Positions 17,418-25,710 of a DNA stretch of 64,000 nt are shown here, one piece after another (the first letter of the stretch is position 1; each line of letters opens with the position of its first letter). Made by a program: the position numbers and the translations under genes. The notes under the pieces are model-generated. The model ran no database searches and was not told the origin of the DNA. It saw nothing but the letters and a program-made list of their open reading frames with translations. This DNA is from Saccharothrix obliqua (lineage in GTDB: Bacteria; Actinomycetota; Actinomycetes; Mycobacteriales; Pseudonocardiaceae), in contig NZ_JAHXGQ010000008.1 in the NCBI RefSeq assembly GCF_019375475.1, forward strand, positions 186,001-250,000, read 5' to 3'.

Positions 17418-18374
17418 GTGACGGGGTACGGGTTCGAGGACCCATTGGAGCAGCTCGGCGAGGAGTGGGCGCGTGAGGCGGAGCGGCGGGCGATGCGGGG
17501 CGTCCAGGCCGACCGGCGGAAGGCGTTGCGGCGGGGGCGGTTGAAGGCGTTGGCCGTCGTGGTCGTGGCCGCGGTGGGTGTCGCCGGGTTGGCCGTCTAC
17601 CGGCCGTGGGAGTCCGTCGGCGCCGCGGAGGCGGCGAGCACGACCACGACCACGACGCCCGGGAAGCCCCGGTACGACCCGTACCGGCCGTTCACCGGCA
17701 CGCCCGCCGCGACGTGGGCCGACGGCGAGGCCGGGATCGTCGTGGGCGAGGCGCGACCGGTCGGGGAGTACACCGCCGAGCAGGTCGCCGAGGTGTACGC
17801 GCAGGTGCGGGCCGTGGTGATCGCGTCACGGCTGGACCGGCGGCTGGTGGAGGGGCACGACCTGGAGCCGCTGTACGCGTTGCTCGCCCCGACCCAGCGG
17901 ACGTGGGTGGCGGAGCAGGTCGCCCCCGGCGGCGCGGCGCTCGCCCTGGTGTCGCGGGCCGCCGGGGGCAGCCGGTTGTCGCCCGTCGCGCCGAAGGTCA
18001 GCGGCACCATGCGCGCGGAGGTCGGGCCGGACGGCGAGCTGGTCGTCAAGACCGACTACATCGTCGCCTACGCCTTCGCGCCGGACCACCCCGACCTGGT
18101 GGGCGACCCGCTGGACGTGATCGTGGTGAAGCGCTCGCGGACCGACTTCACCCGCCACTTCCCCGACCGCGTCCGCGCCGACGACGCGGGGTTGTGGTTC
18201 GGGCCCGGCACGGGGTACACGTACTCGATGGCGTGCCGAGCGGCCCGGGAGGGCTTCCTCGCGCCGAAGCTCACCGAGCGGATCGCGGTCGGCGGCCCGG
18301 CCGACGACCGCGATCCCGAGAGCTACTTCGACCTCGGACAACCGATCGAGGTCGATCAGGGGTGCGCTGGTTGA
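17418..18374 (+). CDS. Single-pass membrane-anchored protein of unknown function
   Basis: A 318-residue protein with a charged N-terminal cytoplasmic stretch (~45 residues, EEWAREAERRAMRG), one transmembrane helix (LKALAVVVVAAVGVAGLAVY), a Thr-rich linker (STTTTTT) and a ~220-residue extracytoplasmic part without recognisable catalytic motifs. GTG start behind GGAG; the next gene may overlap its stop. Not clearly part of either biosynthetic cluster. Actinobacterial hypothetical protein; function unknown. Confidence 0.75.
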   Translation: MTGYGFEDPLEQLGEEWAREAERRAMRGVQADRRKALRRGRLKALAVVVVAAVGVAGLAVYRPWESVGAAEAASTTTTTTPGKPRYDPYRPFTGTPAATWADGEAGIVVGEARPVGEYTAEQVAEVYAQVRAVVIASRLDRRLVEGHDLEPLYALLAPTQRTWVAEQVAPGGAALALVSRAAGGSRLSPVAPKVSGTMRAEVGPDGELVVKTDYIVAYAFAPDHPDLVGDPLDVIVVKRSRTDFTRHFPDRVRADDAGLWFGPGTGYTYSMACRAAREGFLAPKLTERIAVGGPADDRDPESYFDLGQPIEVDQGCAG

Positions 18375-18400
18375 GCGCGGGTGGGTTTCCGGACGGGGGC

Positions 18401-18859
18401 GTGGTGAAGGCGTTGCGGTCGGTCGGCAGGATGGCGGCGGTGGTGTCGGTCCTGCTGGTCGTGGTGGTCGGCAGCGGGTTCCTGATCCGGAGCTGCGTGG
18501 ATGCCATGTCCGCCAGCAGGTCGACGGTGGAGGCGTACTTCCGCGCGATCGGCTCGGGTGACCACGAGGGGGCGTGCGCGTTGCTGGCGCGGTCCGCCCG
18601 GGACAAGCTCATGGCCGAGCAGGGCACGTCGAGCTGCCCGCTCGCCGTGGCCGCGATCGCGGAGGCGATGTCGCCCCGGGAGCGGGAGGAACTGGCCCGG
18701 TTCGAGGTGGAGGTGGACGAGCACCTCTGGGGCGACGGCCGCACGGAGTTGCACCTGTCCGGGCGGGACCCGTTGGGGTTGGAGTACGTGGCGCTGGACG
18801 ACGAGTACGACCGGGAGGTCATCGTCGACTGGGGTTTCAACGCCATGAGGTTGCGCTGA
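18401..18859 (+). CDS. Small membrane-anchored hypothetical protein, possibly NTF2-like
   Basis: About 152 residues. It has an N-terminal helix (AAVVSVLLVVVVGSGFLI) followed by a soluble domain whose start (VEAYFRAIGSGDHEGACALLA) resembles secreted NTF2/DUF4878-type domains, in which an Ala-rich helix pairs with a Cys, here CALLA and SSCPLA. It follows the previous membrane protein. Starts: GTG 18401 or 18404 behind a G-run, or TTG 18371 overlapping the upstream stop. Likely the same envelope-related transcript. Function unknown. Confidence 0.65.
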   Translation: MVKALRSVGRMAAVVSVLLVVVVGSGFLIRSCVDAMSASRSTVEAYFRAIGSGDHEGACALLARSARDKLMAEQGTSSCPLAVAAIAEAMSPREREELARFEVEVDEHLWGDGRTELHLSGRDPLGLEYVALDDEYDREVIVDWGFNAMRLR

Positions 18860-18862
18860 CCG

Positions 18863-19495
18863 TCAGTCGTAGCGGCGGGTGCGCGGGCCGGTGCGGGGCA
18901 CGGGGCGCGGCGGTTCGTGGGACAGCCCGGTGATGGCGGTGCGGACCAGGCGTTCCGCCTCGCGGTCCAGGGCACGCGGGCCGTCGACGTGGACCAGGCC
19001 GTCCACCAGCAGGGTGGCCAGGCCGTGCAGGGCGGCCCACACGACGTACTCCGCGCCCGCCCGTGCCGACGCGCTCAGGACGCCCGCCTCGGCCAGCCGG
19101 TCCAGTTCCGCGGACAGCACGTCGTGCGGGTGCGGCGTGACGGCCGCCGCGGGTTCGGCGGAGCCGCCGCGGAACACCAGGCGGGCCACGGACGGGTCCT
19201 CGACGGCCCAGCGGACGTAGGCGCGTCCGGCCGCCACGACGCGTTGCGCCGGGTCGGCACGCGCGGCGGCGTTGGCCATGCGCCTGCCCAGCCCGGCCAG
19301 CACCCGGTCGGCGAGGGTGCGCACCAGCACGTCACGCGAGGCGAAGTGGTGGTAGGCCGCGCTGGGGCTGACGCCGACCCTGGCCGACGCCTCGCGCAGC
19401 GACCACCCGTCCACGCCCCGTTCACGCACCAGGGACTCCGCGGCGTCGAGCAGCGCGCCACGCAGGTCGCCGTGGTGGTAGGTCCGTCGTTCCAC
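18863..19495 (-). CDS. TetR-family transcriptional regulator
   Basis: A 210-residue regulator. The N-terminal DNA-binding domain is clear (RGALLDAAESLVRERG, then the HTH region SARVGVSPSAAYHHFASRDVLVRTLADR). The C-terminal ligand domain contains WAALHGLATLLVDG, the W-x2-HG pattern of the TetR_C WHG group. It is divergent from a metallo-beta-lactamase-fold gene, with palindromic sites between them, so it probably represses both. A -10-like TAAGAT (plus strand 19502-19507) sits six bases before the GTG start, suggesting a leaderless mRNA. The inducer is unknown. Confidence 0.88.
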   Translation of the reverse strand: MERRTYHHGDLRGALLDAAESLVRERGVDGWSLREASARVGVSPSAAYHHFASRDVLVRTLADRVLAGLGRRMANAAARADPAQRVVAAGRAYVRWAVEDPSVARLVFRGGSAEPAAAVTPHPHDVLSAELDRLAEAGVLSASARAGAEYVVWAALHGLATLLVDGLVHVDGPRALDREAERLVRTAITGLSHEPPRPVPRTGPRTRRYD

Positions 19496-19508
19496 CCGGC
19501 CATCTTAG

Positions 19509-19553
19509 CGGTGTTCAGAAACCGTGCTAGCGTCGGCGGTGATCTGAACACCG
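19509..19553. promoter_or_regulatory. TetR operator-like inverted repeats in divergent promoter
   Basis: A perfect 10-bp inverted repeat (GGTGTTCAGA at 19510-19519 and TCTGAACACC at 19543-19552) spans the space between the TetR gene and the hydrolase gene. Each arm also lies in a shorter palindrome: CGGT-8-ACCG at 19509-19524 and CGGTG-7-CACCG at 19537-19553. That suggests two TetR dimers bind side by side. The left site covers the probable TetR start region and the right site precedes the hydrolase start by about 20 bp. Confidence 0.65.
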
Positions 19554-19573
19554 ATCAGACGGGTGGGTGCGTC

Positions 19574-20428
19574 GTGGAACCGATCGTGCGGGGAGAACCG
19601 GTCGAGGTGGCCGACGGGGTCTTCGTGATCCCGGACGGGCGCGTGCGACTCGTGCCGAACATCGGCATCGTGGTCGGCACGCGTGCCGCGCTGGTCGTGG
19701 ACACCGGTCTGGGGCCGCGCAACGGCGCGCTCGTGCTGGCGCGGGCCAGGCGGCTCGCGGGCGACCGCCCGCTGTACCTGACGACGACCCACTTCCACCC
19801 GGAGCACGGGTTCGGCGCGCAGGCGTTCCAGGGGCACGCGACCTTCGTCGCGAGCAGCGCCCAACGGGACGAGGCGCACCGCAAGAGCGCGGCGTTCGCC
19901 GGGATGTTCCGGGGGCTGGGCCCGGCGGTGGCGGCCGAACTCGCCGATTTCCGGCCGGTCGCGCCGGACCTCGTCTACACCGGCGACCGGGCGGAGATCG
20001 ACCTGGGCGGGCGGACCGCGGTGCTCCGCCACGTGGGTCCCGCGCACACCGCGGGCGACCAGGTGGTCCTGGCCGACGGCGTGTTGTTCACCGGTGACCT
20101 GGTGGAGAACCGCATGTTCCCGATCGCGCCGTACTTCCCGCCCCACGACACCGATGTGGACGTGGTGCGGTGGATCGCGGTGCTGGACGAGCTGCTGCGG
20201 CTCGACCCGGCCGTGGTCGTCCCGGGGCACGGCGAGGTCGCCGACGTCGCGCTGGTGCGTGCCGTCCGCGACTACTTCGACCACGTCCGCGGCGAGGTCT
20301 CCGCGCTCCGGGCCGCCGGCGCGGGTGTGGACGAGGCGGTCTCGGCCGTCACGGAGTCCGCCCGGTCGCGCTGGGGCTGGGACAACCTGGACTGGATCGG
20401 CCTGACGGTGCGCGCCCTCCACCGCTGA
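19574..20428 (+). CDS. Metallo-beta-lactamase-fold hydrolase
   Basis: A 284-residue MBL-fold protein. The first metal-binding motif is altered: TTTHFHPEHGFG, H-x-H-x-E-H instead of H-x-H-x-D-H, a pattern seen in a subset of MBL proteins. Later ligands are present (HVGPAHTAGD, FTGDLVEN, VVPGHGEV). No signal peptide. It is transcribed divergently from the TetR gene and probably controlled by it, which fits a detoxification or resistance role. The 3' end overlaps the convergent response-regulator gene by about 80 bp. GTG start 19574 is the only suitable in-frame start near the fold. Confidence 0.82.
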   Translation: MEPIVRGEPVEVADGVFVIPDGRVRLVPNIGIVVGTRAALVVDTGLGPRNGALVLARARRLAGDRPLYLTTTHFHPEHGFGAQAFQGHATFVASSAQRDEAHRKSAAFAGMFRGLGPAVAAELADFRPVAPDLVYTGDRAEIDLGGRTAVLRHVGPAHTAGDQVVLADGVLFTGDLVENRMFPIAPYFPPHDTDVDVVRWIAVLDELLRLDPAVVVPGHGEVADVALVRAVRDYFDHVRGEVSALRAAGAGVDEAVSAVTESARSRWGWDNLDWIGLTVRALHR

Positions 20429-21068
20429 GGTGCAGCCCGAGCCGCACCGCGAGCACGGCGAGCTGCACCCGGTTGACCCGGTCGGTCTTCGTCATCAGGT
20501 TCGCGACGTGGGTCTTCACCGTCGTCACGCCGAGGTTCAGCCGCGCGCCGATCTCCGCGTTCGACAGCCCGGCGCTGAGCAGCGCGAGCACGTCCCGCTC
20601 GCGCCCGGTCAGGTCGGCCACGCGCACGCCCTCGTCCGGCTCCTCCCGCGCCCTGGCCGCCTGGCGGACCAGGCGGCGCAGCACCGACGGGCTGAACGGG
20701 TGCTCGGCGCGGGCCGCCCGCCGGATGCCGTCGAGCAGTTCGGCGGGCGCGGCGTCCTTCACCAGGAAACCGCACGCGCCCGCCTCCAGCGCCGGGTAGA
20801 GGTGGTCGTCGTCGTCGAACGTGGTCAGCACCAGGACCCGGGTCGAGGGCCGCTCGCCGAGGACCGCCCTGGTCGTGCCGATCCCGTCCTGCCGGGGCAT
20901 CCGGAGGTCCATCAGCACCACGTCCGGCCCGGTGGTCCGGGCGAGCCGCACCGCTTCCCGCCCGTCCGCCGCCTCGCCCACCACCTCGATGTCCGGCGCG
21001 GACTCGCACAACGCCCGCAGCCCGGCCCGGATCAGCCGGTGGTCGTCGACCAGCAGCAGCCGGATCAC
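20349..21068 (-). CDS. NarL/LuxR-family response regulator
   Basis: A 239-residue two-component regulator. The receiver domain has the DD pair (VDDH), phospho-acceptor Asp in VLMDLRMP at ~54, the Thr in LTTFDDDD and the Lys in FLVKDAAP. The C-terminal LuxR HTH is LTGRERDVLALLSAGLSNAEIGARLNLGVTTVKTHVANLMTK. The canonical fold ends near LAVRLGLHL; a further ~25 low-complexity residues run into and overlap the convergent hydrolase gene. GTG start. It pairs with the histidine kinase upstream, from which it is now separated by a decayed duplication. Confidence 0.92.
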   Translation of the reverse strand: MIRLLLVDDHRLIRAGLRALCESAPDIEVVGEAADGREAVRLARTTGPDVVLMDLRMPRQDGIGTTRAVLGERPSTRVLVLTTFDDDDHLYPALEAGACGFLVKDAAPAELLDGIRRAARAEHPFSPSVLRRLVRQAARAREEPDEGVRVADLTGRERDVLALLSAGLSNAEIGARLNLGVTTVKTHVANLMTKTDRVNRVQLAVLAVRLGLHLSGGGRAPSGRSSPGCPSPSATGRTP

Positions 21069-21206
21069 CTCTCCGCCTCCGGTCCGCTGGTGGTGGGTAG
21101 GAGGGCCGTCGGGAGCCGGCCGGTGCGGGGTGCGGGCAGCCGGATCACCTCGTCACCTCCGGTCCGTTGGCAGTCGGCAGGACGGCAGTCAGGAGCCAGC
21201 CGGTGC
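21057..21206. repeat. Decayed 80-bp tandem duplication at the kinase/regulator junction
   Basis: The sequence from 21057 and that from 21137 are about 80% identical over the aligned ~66-70 bp (both begin CAGCCGGATCACCT), giving a period of exactly 80 bp. The right copy contains the end of the histidine-kinase gene. The left copy contains the start of the response-regulator gene plus a non-coding remnant of the kinase 3' end. Confidence 0.75.
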
Positions 21207-22341
21207 CCGTCGGGCCGGCCTGGAGTGCGCCACCGACCAGGTCGACGCGTTCACGCAGGCCGAGCAGCCCGTGACCGCCGGGTGCGGCGAGCGCGGTGCG
21301 GTTGCCCGCGCCGTCGTCGGCCACCTCCACGCGGACCCCGGCGTCGTCGGCTGTCACGCGCACCGCGACGGTCGTGCCGGGTCCCGCGTGCTTGAGCACG
21401 TTGGTCAGCCCCTCCTGCACCACCCGCAGCACGGTCAGCCCGCGCACCGCGTCCAGGCCCGCCACACCGCCGTCGGTGGACGAGGTCACCACCAGGCCCG
21501 CCTGCTCGCCACGCGCGACCGCGTCCGCCAGGGCGTCGGGCAGGTCCGCCGGCTGCGGCAGCCCCAACCCGCCGTTCGCCGTGCTCGGGTCGCGCAGCAC
21601 GGCCACCAGCCCGCGCAGGTCGCCGAGCACCGCGCTCCCCGTCGCGCGCACGTCGTCCAGCGCCTCGGCCACCCGGCGGTCCCGGTCGCCGACCACGTGC
21701 CGCGCCACCCCGGCACGCAGCACGATCGACGCCACGTGGTGCGCCACCAGGTCGTGCAGCTCGCGCGCGATCGCCGTCCGCTCCTCGGCACGAGCGGCCC
21801 TGGTCTCCGACACCCGGCGGCGCTCCACCTCCGCGGCCCGCTCCTCCGCCCGTCGCGCCGCCAGCCGCGCGGACCGCAGGTTCACGCCGATCAGCAGCGG
21901 GATGCCGACACCGGCCGCCACGAACGCCGCGACGGCCAACCAGATCCGGGGCTGCGCCACGTCCAGCCGGTCGTCGACCAGGGCGAGCACCACGGTGACC
22001 GCGGCGGCGAGCGCGGCGGGTGCCAGCCGCCGACCGGTCCGCTCCGCGGCCACGTCCACCAACCACACCGCGACCGGCGCCACCACCAGCAGCGCGGCGT
22101 CGAGGCCGAACCCGCGGGCGACCACCAGGACGACGTTCAGCAGGACCAGCCCGAGGAGCGGTCGACCCCGGCACAGCAGCGGCAGCACGGCCGCCAACGG
22201 CCCGAGCACCCAGTGCCACGCCGGCACGGGCCGGTGCGCCGGGCCGAGCACCAGGTGGCCGGTCGTGATGATCAGCGGCACGAGGCGCAGCACGAACAAC
22301 GCGGACCCGCCGGGCACTTGTCGGGAGGAGTGGACGGCCAC
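21145..22341 (-). CDS. Two-component sensor histidine kinase, NarL-partner (HisKA_3) type
   Basis: A 398-residue membrane kinase. The N-terminal ~150 residues hold four to five hydrophobic segments, then a coiled linker (RLAARRAEERAAEVERRRV), the HisKA_3 dimerisation helix with the phospho-His in ARELHDLVAHHVA, and a HATPase_c domain (QEGLTNVLKHAG N-box; VADDGAG; GGHGLLGLRERV). GTG start 22341 (the open frame extends further upstream, but that part covers the divergent methyltransferase gene). It lies directly upstream of the response regulator. The stimulus is unknown. Confidence 0.9.
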   Translation of the reverse strand: MAVHSSRQVPGGSALFVLRLVPLIITTGHLVLGPAHRPVPAWHWVLGPLAAVLPLLCRGRPLLGLVLLNVVLVVARGFGLDAALLVVAPVAVWLVDVAAERTGRRLAPAALAAAVTVVLALVDDRLDVAQPRIWLAVAAFVAAGVGIPLLIGVNLRSARLAARRAEERAAEVERRRVSETRAARAEERTAIARELHDLVAHHVASIVLRAGVARHVVGDRDRRVAEALDDVRATGSAVLGDLRGLVAVLRDPSTANGGLGLPQPADLPDALADAVARGEQAGLVVTSSTDGGVAGLDAVRGLTVLRVVQEGLTNVLKHAGPGTTVAVRVTADDAGVRVEVADDGAGNRTALAAPGGHGLLGLRERVDLVGGALQAGPTGTGWLLTAVLPTANGPEVTR

Positions 22342-22494
22342 GAGGCGACAGTAGGTCGCGCGACGTCCACGCGAGTCATGCCGCGGGCACCGCCACGCCT
22401 CATGCCGGAGGAGGATGCGGCCTCCTCCTCCAGGCCGACCGGTGCGGCCGATGTCCCGAGGTGCGGGCCCGCGCCGCGCACGACGCTGGGCGCC

Positions 22495-23091
22495 ATGCCT
22501 TCGAGTGATCTCGGTGTGTTCCTCGGCGCGGCCGTGCGCAACCCCAAGCTGATCGGCGCGGTCGCGCCCAGTTCCGCCCGGCTGTCCACGCGGCTGGCGG
22601 TCGTCGTGCCGTCGGACCGGCCGGTGGTCGTGGTGGAGCTGGGACCCGGCACCGGCGCGGTGACCGACGCCATCGCACGTCGCCTGCCCGAGGGCTCCCG
22701 GCACGTCGCGATCGAACTGGACCCCGAGCTGGCCGACCGGGTGCGTGCCACCCGGCCCGACGTGGAGGTGGTGACCGGGGACGCCGCGGACCTGGCGGAG
22801 ATCCTGCGCGGGTTGGGCGTCGGGCCGGTGGACGCGGTGGTGAGCGGGTTGCCGTGGTCGTTGATCCCGCCCGCCGACCAGCGCCGCGCCCTCACCGGGG
22901 TGGCCGGGGCGCTCGCGCCCGGCGCGGCGTTCACCACGTTCGCCTACCTGCACGCGTTGCGGATGAAGGGCGCGCGCCTGCTGCGCGCGTTGCTGCACGA
23001 CACCTTCGATGAAGTGGTGGTGAGCCGGTCCGTGTGGCGCAACGCCCCACCCGCGCTCACCTACGTGTGCCGCCGACCGCGGACGGGGTGA
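22495..23091 (+). CDS. SAM-dependent methyltransferase, PmtA/rRNA-dimethylase-like
   Basis: A 198-residue protein. It starts with a VFLGAAVRNPKLIGAVAPSSARL segment typical of phospholipid N-methyltransferase (PmtA)-like proteins, followed by motif I VVELGPGTGAVT, an acidic beta-2 end (VAIELDPEL) and a motif IV-like DAVVSGLPWSLIP. PmtA-type enzymes methylate phosphatidylethanolamine, and the closest general fold is KsgA/Erm. ATG start 22495. It is divergent from the histidine kinase. Membrane-lipid methylation is likely but not proven by sequence. Confidence 0.8.
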   Translation: MPSSDLGVFLGAAVRNPKLIGAVAPSSARLSTRLAVVVPSDRPVVVVELGPGTGAVTDAIARRLPEGSRHVAIELDPELADRVRATRPDVEVVTGDAADLAEILRGLGVGPVDAVVSGLPWSLIPPADQRRALTGVAGALAPGAAFTTFAYLHALRMKGARLLRALLHDTFDEVVVSRSVWRNAPPALTYVCRRPRTG

Positions 23092-23194
23092 CGGTTCGGC
23101 GAACGGGCGGGAATCGCGGATTCCGGCGACAGCACGTGGCCGCTGTGCTTGACTCGGACGCCCGGGGCGCGACCGTGCGGAGGTGGACCGAGCA

Positions 23195-24466
23195 ATGGCG
23201 TTGGTGCGGCGGGAGTTCCGCGCTTACCTCCGGCGCACCGAGGGCAGGCTCGCGGTGTTCGCCGCGCTCGCCGCGGCGGGTGCGGTCCTGTTCGGCCTCG
23301 TCGGCACGACGGCGCTGCGGCAGCGGCAGGCGGAGCTGGACGAGGCCGTCGACCGGCGGGGCGCGCTGACCTCCGCGGCGCTGGACGTCTACCGCGCGTT
23401 CGCCGACGCCGACGCCACCTCGCTGGACGCCGTCCTGGTCGACCAGCAGCGCTCGCCCGGGCTCCAGCAGGCGTTCCGGGACGACGTCTCGCACGCCGTG
23501 GACGCGTTGCGGGAGGCGGCCGTGCGCGACGCGGACGGCGGTTCCGCCGAACTCGTGCGGCGGATGACCGAACTCGTGCCGCAGTACGTGCAGCTGGTCG
23601 AGACCGGGTGGACCGCCACCCGCAACCAGCAGCCGGTCGGCACGTCCTACCTCGCGCAGGCGTCGTTCCTGGTGCGCGGCGAGATCCTGCGGTCGGCGGA
23701 CGAGCTGCGCGGCGAGCAGGTCAAGGCGCTCACCGAGGCGCAGCGCGCCGCGTCCACCCAGTCCTGGCTCACCTACCTGGTCGGCGTGCTGCTGCTGGTC
23801 GTGCTCTTCGCGGCGCAGCGCTTCCTGTTCCACCGCACCCGCCGCAAGGTCAACCCCGGTCTCGTGCTGGCCACCGCGCTCACCCTCGTCCCGCTGATCT
23901 GGCTGCCCGCGGCGTTGCTGGTGGCCGCCCACCACGTGGAGGAGAGCGTGGTGCGGTGGGAGCGGGTGGTGGCGCCGCTGGCGGAGGCGCGCAAGCTGGG
24001 GCGGTCCGCCGACGGCAACGAGGCGCGGATCCTGATCTACCCGGCGGCGGGCGACATCATCGCGCTGAAGGCCGACCTGGGCCGGATTCGCGCCCTGATC
24101 GAGGAGACGAAGCCGATCACCGACGCCGAGCCCGGACCGGAGCGGGAGCGGGTCGACCAGGCGGCGACCGCGTTGCACGCCTGGATCGCGGCCGACGAGG
24201 CGTTGGACCCGGAGTCGCCGCTGCCGTACCCGCGCACGGCGGCGCTCGTGACACCGCCGGAGGGTGACGTGAAATCGCACGCCGAGCAGGTGGACGAGCA
24301 CCTCACGGCCGCGATCACGGGCTACACCGCCGGTTCGGTCGAGGCCACCGCGTCCGCGCGTGGCGTGCTCGGCGGGCTCGACGTCCTCTTCGCGCTCCTG
24401 GCGGGCGGAGCGGCGATCGCCGCACCGGCCGGGCTGTGGCCGCGCATCCAGGAGTATTACCGGTGA
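23195..24466 (+). CDS. GlnX-like membrane protein of the PknG pathway
   Basis: A 423-residue membrane protein with an N-terminal helix (LAVFAALAAAGAVLFGLVG), a ~150-residue helical extracytoplasmic domain, two central helices (YLVGVLLLVVLFA and VLATALTLVPLIWLPAALLVA), a second soluble helical domain and a final helix (LDVLFALLAGGAAIAAPAGLW). It is immediately upstream of a GlnH-type lipoprotein and near a PknG gene. In mycobacteria GlnX passes Asp/Glu signals from GlnH to PknG, and topology and neighbourhood match that protein. GGAGG precedes the ATG. Moderately sure. Confidence 0.65.
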   Translation: MALVRREFRAYLRRTEGRLAVFAALAAAGAVLFGLVGTTALRQRQAELDEAVDRRGALTSAALDVYRAFADADATSLDAVLVDQQRSPGLQQAFRDDVSHAVDALREAAVRDADGGSAELVRRMTELVPQYVQLVETGWTATRNQQPVGTSYLAQASFLVRGEILRSADELRGEQVKALTEAQRAASTQSWLTYLVGVLLLVVLFAAQRFLFHRTRRKVNPGLVLATALTLVPLIWLPAALLVAAHHVEESVVRWERVVAPLAEARKLGRSADGNEARILIYPAAGDIIALKADLGRIRALIEETKPITDAEPGPERERVDQAATALHAWIAADEALDPESPLPYPRTAALVTPPEGDVKSHAEQVDEHLTAAITGYTAGSVEATASARGVLGGLDVLFALLAGGAAIAAPAGLWPRIQEYYR

Positions 24467-24611
24467 GGGCAGGTGGAACGGCCGCGGCGCTGCCGCTTGC
24501 CGCACGGGTCGGGTGGTGGCCGCGCGGTATCCGGCCGGGCGCGCGGAACGGTCGCGGTGTTGCCGCCTGCCGTCCTGTCGGGTTGTCGCGGTGGACTCGG
24601 GGGTGTTGCCG
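24467..24611. repeat. Decayed repeats separating the glnX-like and glnH-like genes
   Basis: The sequence CCGGTGAGGGCA followed by GTGGAAC occurs both at the stop of the glnX-like gene (from ~24463) and at the start of the glnH-like gene (from ~24609). Between them a block beginning GGAACGG-CGCGG recurs at ~24475 and ~24547 with many substitutions. The spacer therefore looks like eroded copies of the glnH 5' end. The ancestral stop/start overlap (GTGA) is still visible at both ends. Confidence 0.55.
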
Positions 24612-25706
24612 GTGAGGGCACGTGGAACCGTCGCCGCCGTGATCGCGGCGTTGCTGCTCGCCGGGTGCACGACGCCCGCCGCGCCGCCGACCCCGCGGTC
24701 GGCCGCGCCGCTGGTGCTGCCGGACGGCTACGCCGACCCCGGCCGCACCGCGCCGCCGGTTCCGGACTGCGAGACCCCGGAGGGCCGGGCGCGGCACGAC
24801 CCGCGGCGCACGCTCGACCCCGCCCTGCTGGCGTCGGACGCCGCCGGCCGACCCACCGGGGCGGCACTGGCACGCATCCGCGCCGAGGGCCTGGTGGTGG
24901 GCGTCAGCCAGACCACACCGCTGCTCGGCCGCCGCGACCAGGTCACCGGCCGCATGGAGGGCTACGAGATCGACATCGTCAACCGGATCGCGTCCCGGTT
25001 GTTCGGCGCGGACCTCGCGCCGGACGACCCGCGGCTGCGACTGGTGACCGTACCCACCGGCAACCGCCTGGTGGCGCTGAAAACCGAGAAGAACCGGGCG
25101 GCGCGGCGGGCTGACCCGAAGCTGGCCGACGTGCCGACGGTGGACGTGGTACTGGCCAACGTGACGTTCTCGTGCGACCGCGTGGCCAACCACGACATCA
25201 TGTACTCCACGCCCTACCTCGTGACCAACGCGGGCATCCTGACCCGCTCCGGCGCGGAGTCCCGGGACTCGCTGGCGAAGCTCAACGGCCGCAAGGTGTG
25301 CGCCGCGTCGGCCACCACCAGCATCGCCGACCTGATGGCCGCGCGGGAGGCCACCGGCATCCGGCCGGTGTCCGTCCCGGACTCCAGCGAGTGCCTGATG
25401 CTGCTGCAACGCGGTGTCGTGGACGCGGTCTACACCGATTACCCGGTCCTCCAGGGCCTGCACCTCCAGGACCCCGGCACGACGCTGGTCGACCTGCCCG
25501 GCCAGGGCGGCGGCGCGGCGGGCCTCGCGATGAGCAAGGACCACGACGACCTGATCCGGTTCGTGAACGGCGTGCTGGCCGAGATGCGTGCCGACGGCTC
25601 GCTGGCGCAGGCGCGTCAGCGGTGGTTCGTCGACGAGGTGCGCGCGGCGCGGCTCGGTGAACCCGTGCCGCCGCTCGGCCTGCCGCCCGTGTCCTACACC
25701 GGTTGA
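24612..25706 (+). CDS. GlnH-like amino-acid-binding lipoprotein (SBP_bac_3)
   Basis: A 364-residue extracytoplasmic binding protein with a short signal peptide and lipobox (VAAVIAALLLAGC), then a family-3 solute-binding domain (EGLVVGVSQTTPLLG; GYEIDIVNRIASRLFG; NGRKVCAASATTS; AVYTDYPVLQG). No transporter permease is nearby. Instead it follows a GlnX-like gene and lies near pknG, as in the mycobacterial glnX-glnH-pknG locus where GlnH senses Asp/Glu. GTG 24612 places the signal peptide correctly; GTG 24603 adds three residues. It ends 4 bp from the convergent Trypco1-like gene. Confidence 0.8.
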   Translation: MRARGTVAAVIAALLLAGCTTPAAPPTPRSAAPLVLPDGYADPGRTAPPVPDCETPEGRARHDPRRTLDPALLASDAAGRPTGAALARIRAEGLVVGVSQTTPLLGRRDQVTGRMEGYEIDIVNRIASRLFGADLAPDDPRLRLVTVPTGNRLVALKTEKNRAARRADPKLADVPTVDVVLANVTFSCDRVANHDIMYSTPYLVTNAGILTRSGAESRDSLAKLNGRKVCAASATTSIADLMAAREATGIRPVSVPDSSECLMLLQRGVVDAVYTDYPVLQGLHLQDPGTTLVDLPGQGGGAAGLAMSKDHDDLIRFVNGVLAEMRADGSLAQARQRWFVDEVRAARLGEPVPPLGLPPVSYTG

Positions 25707-25710
25707 GCGG

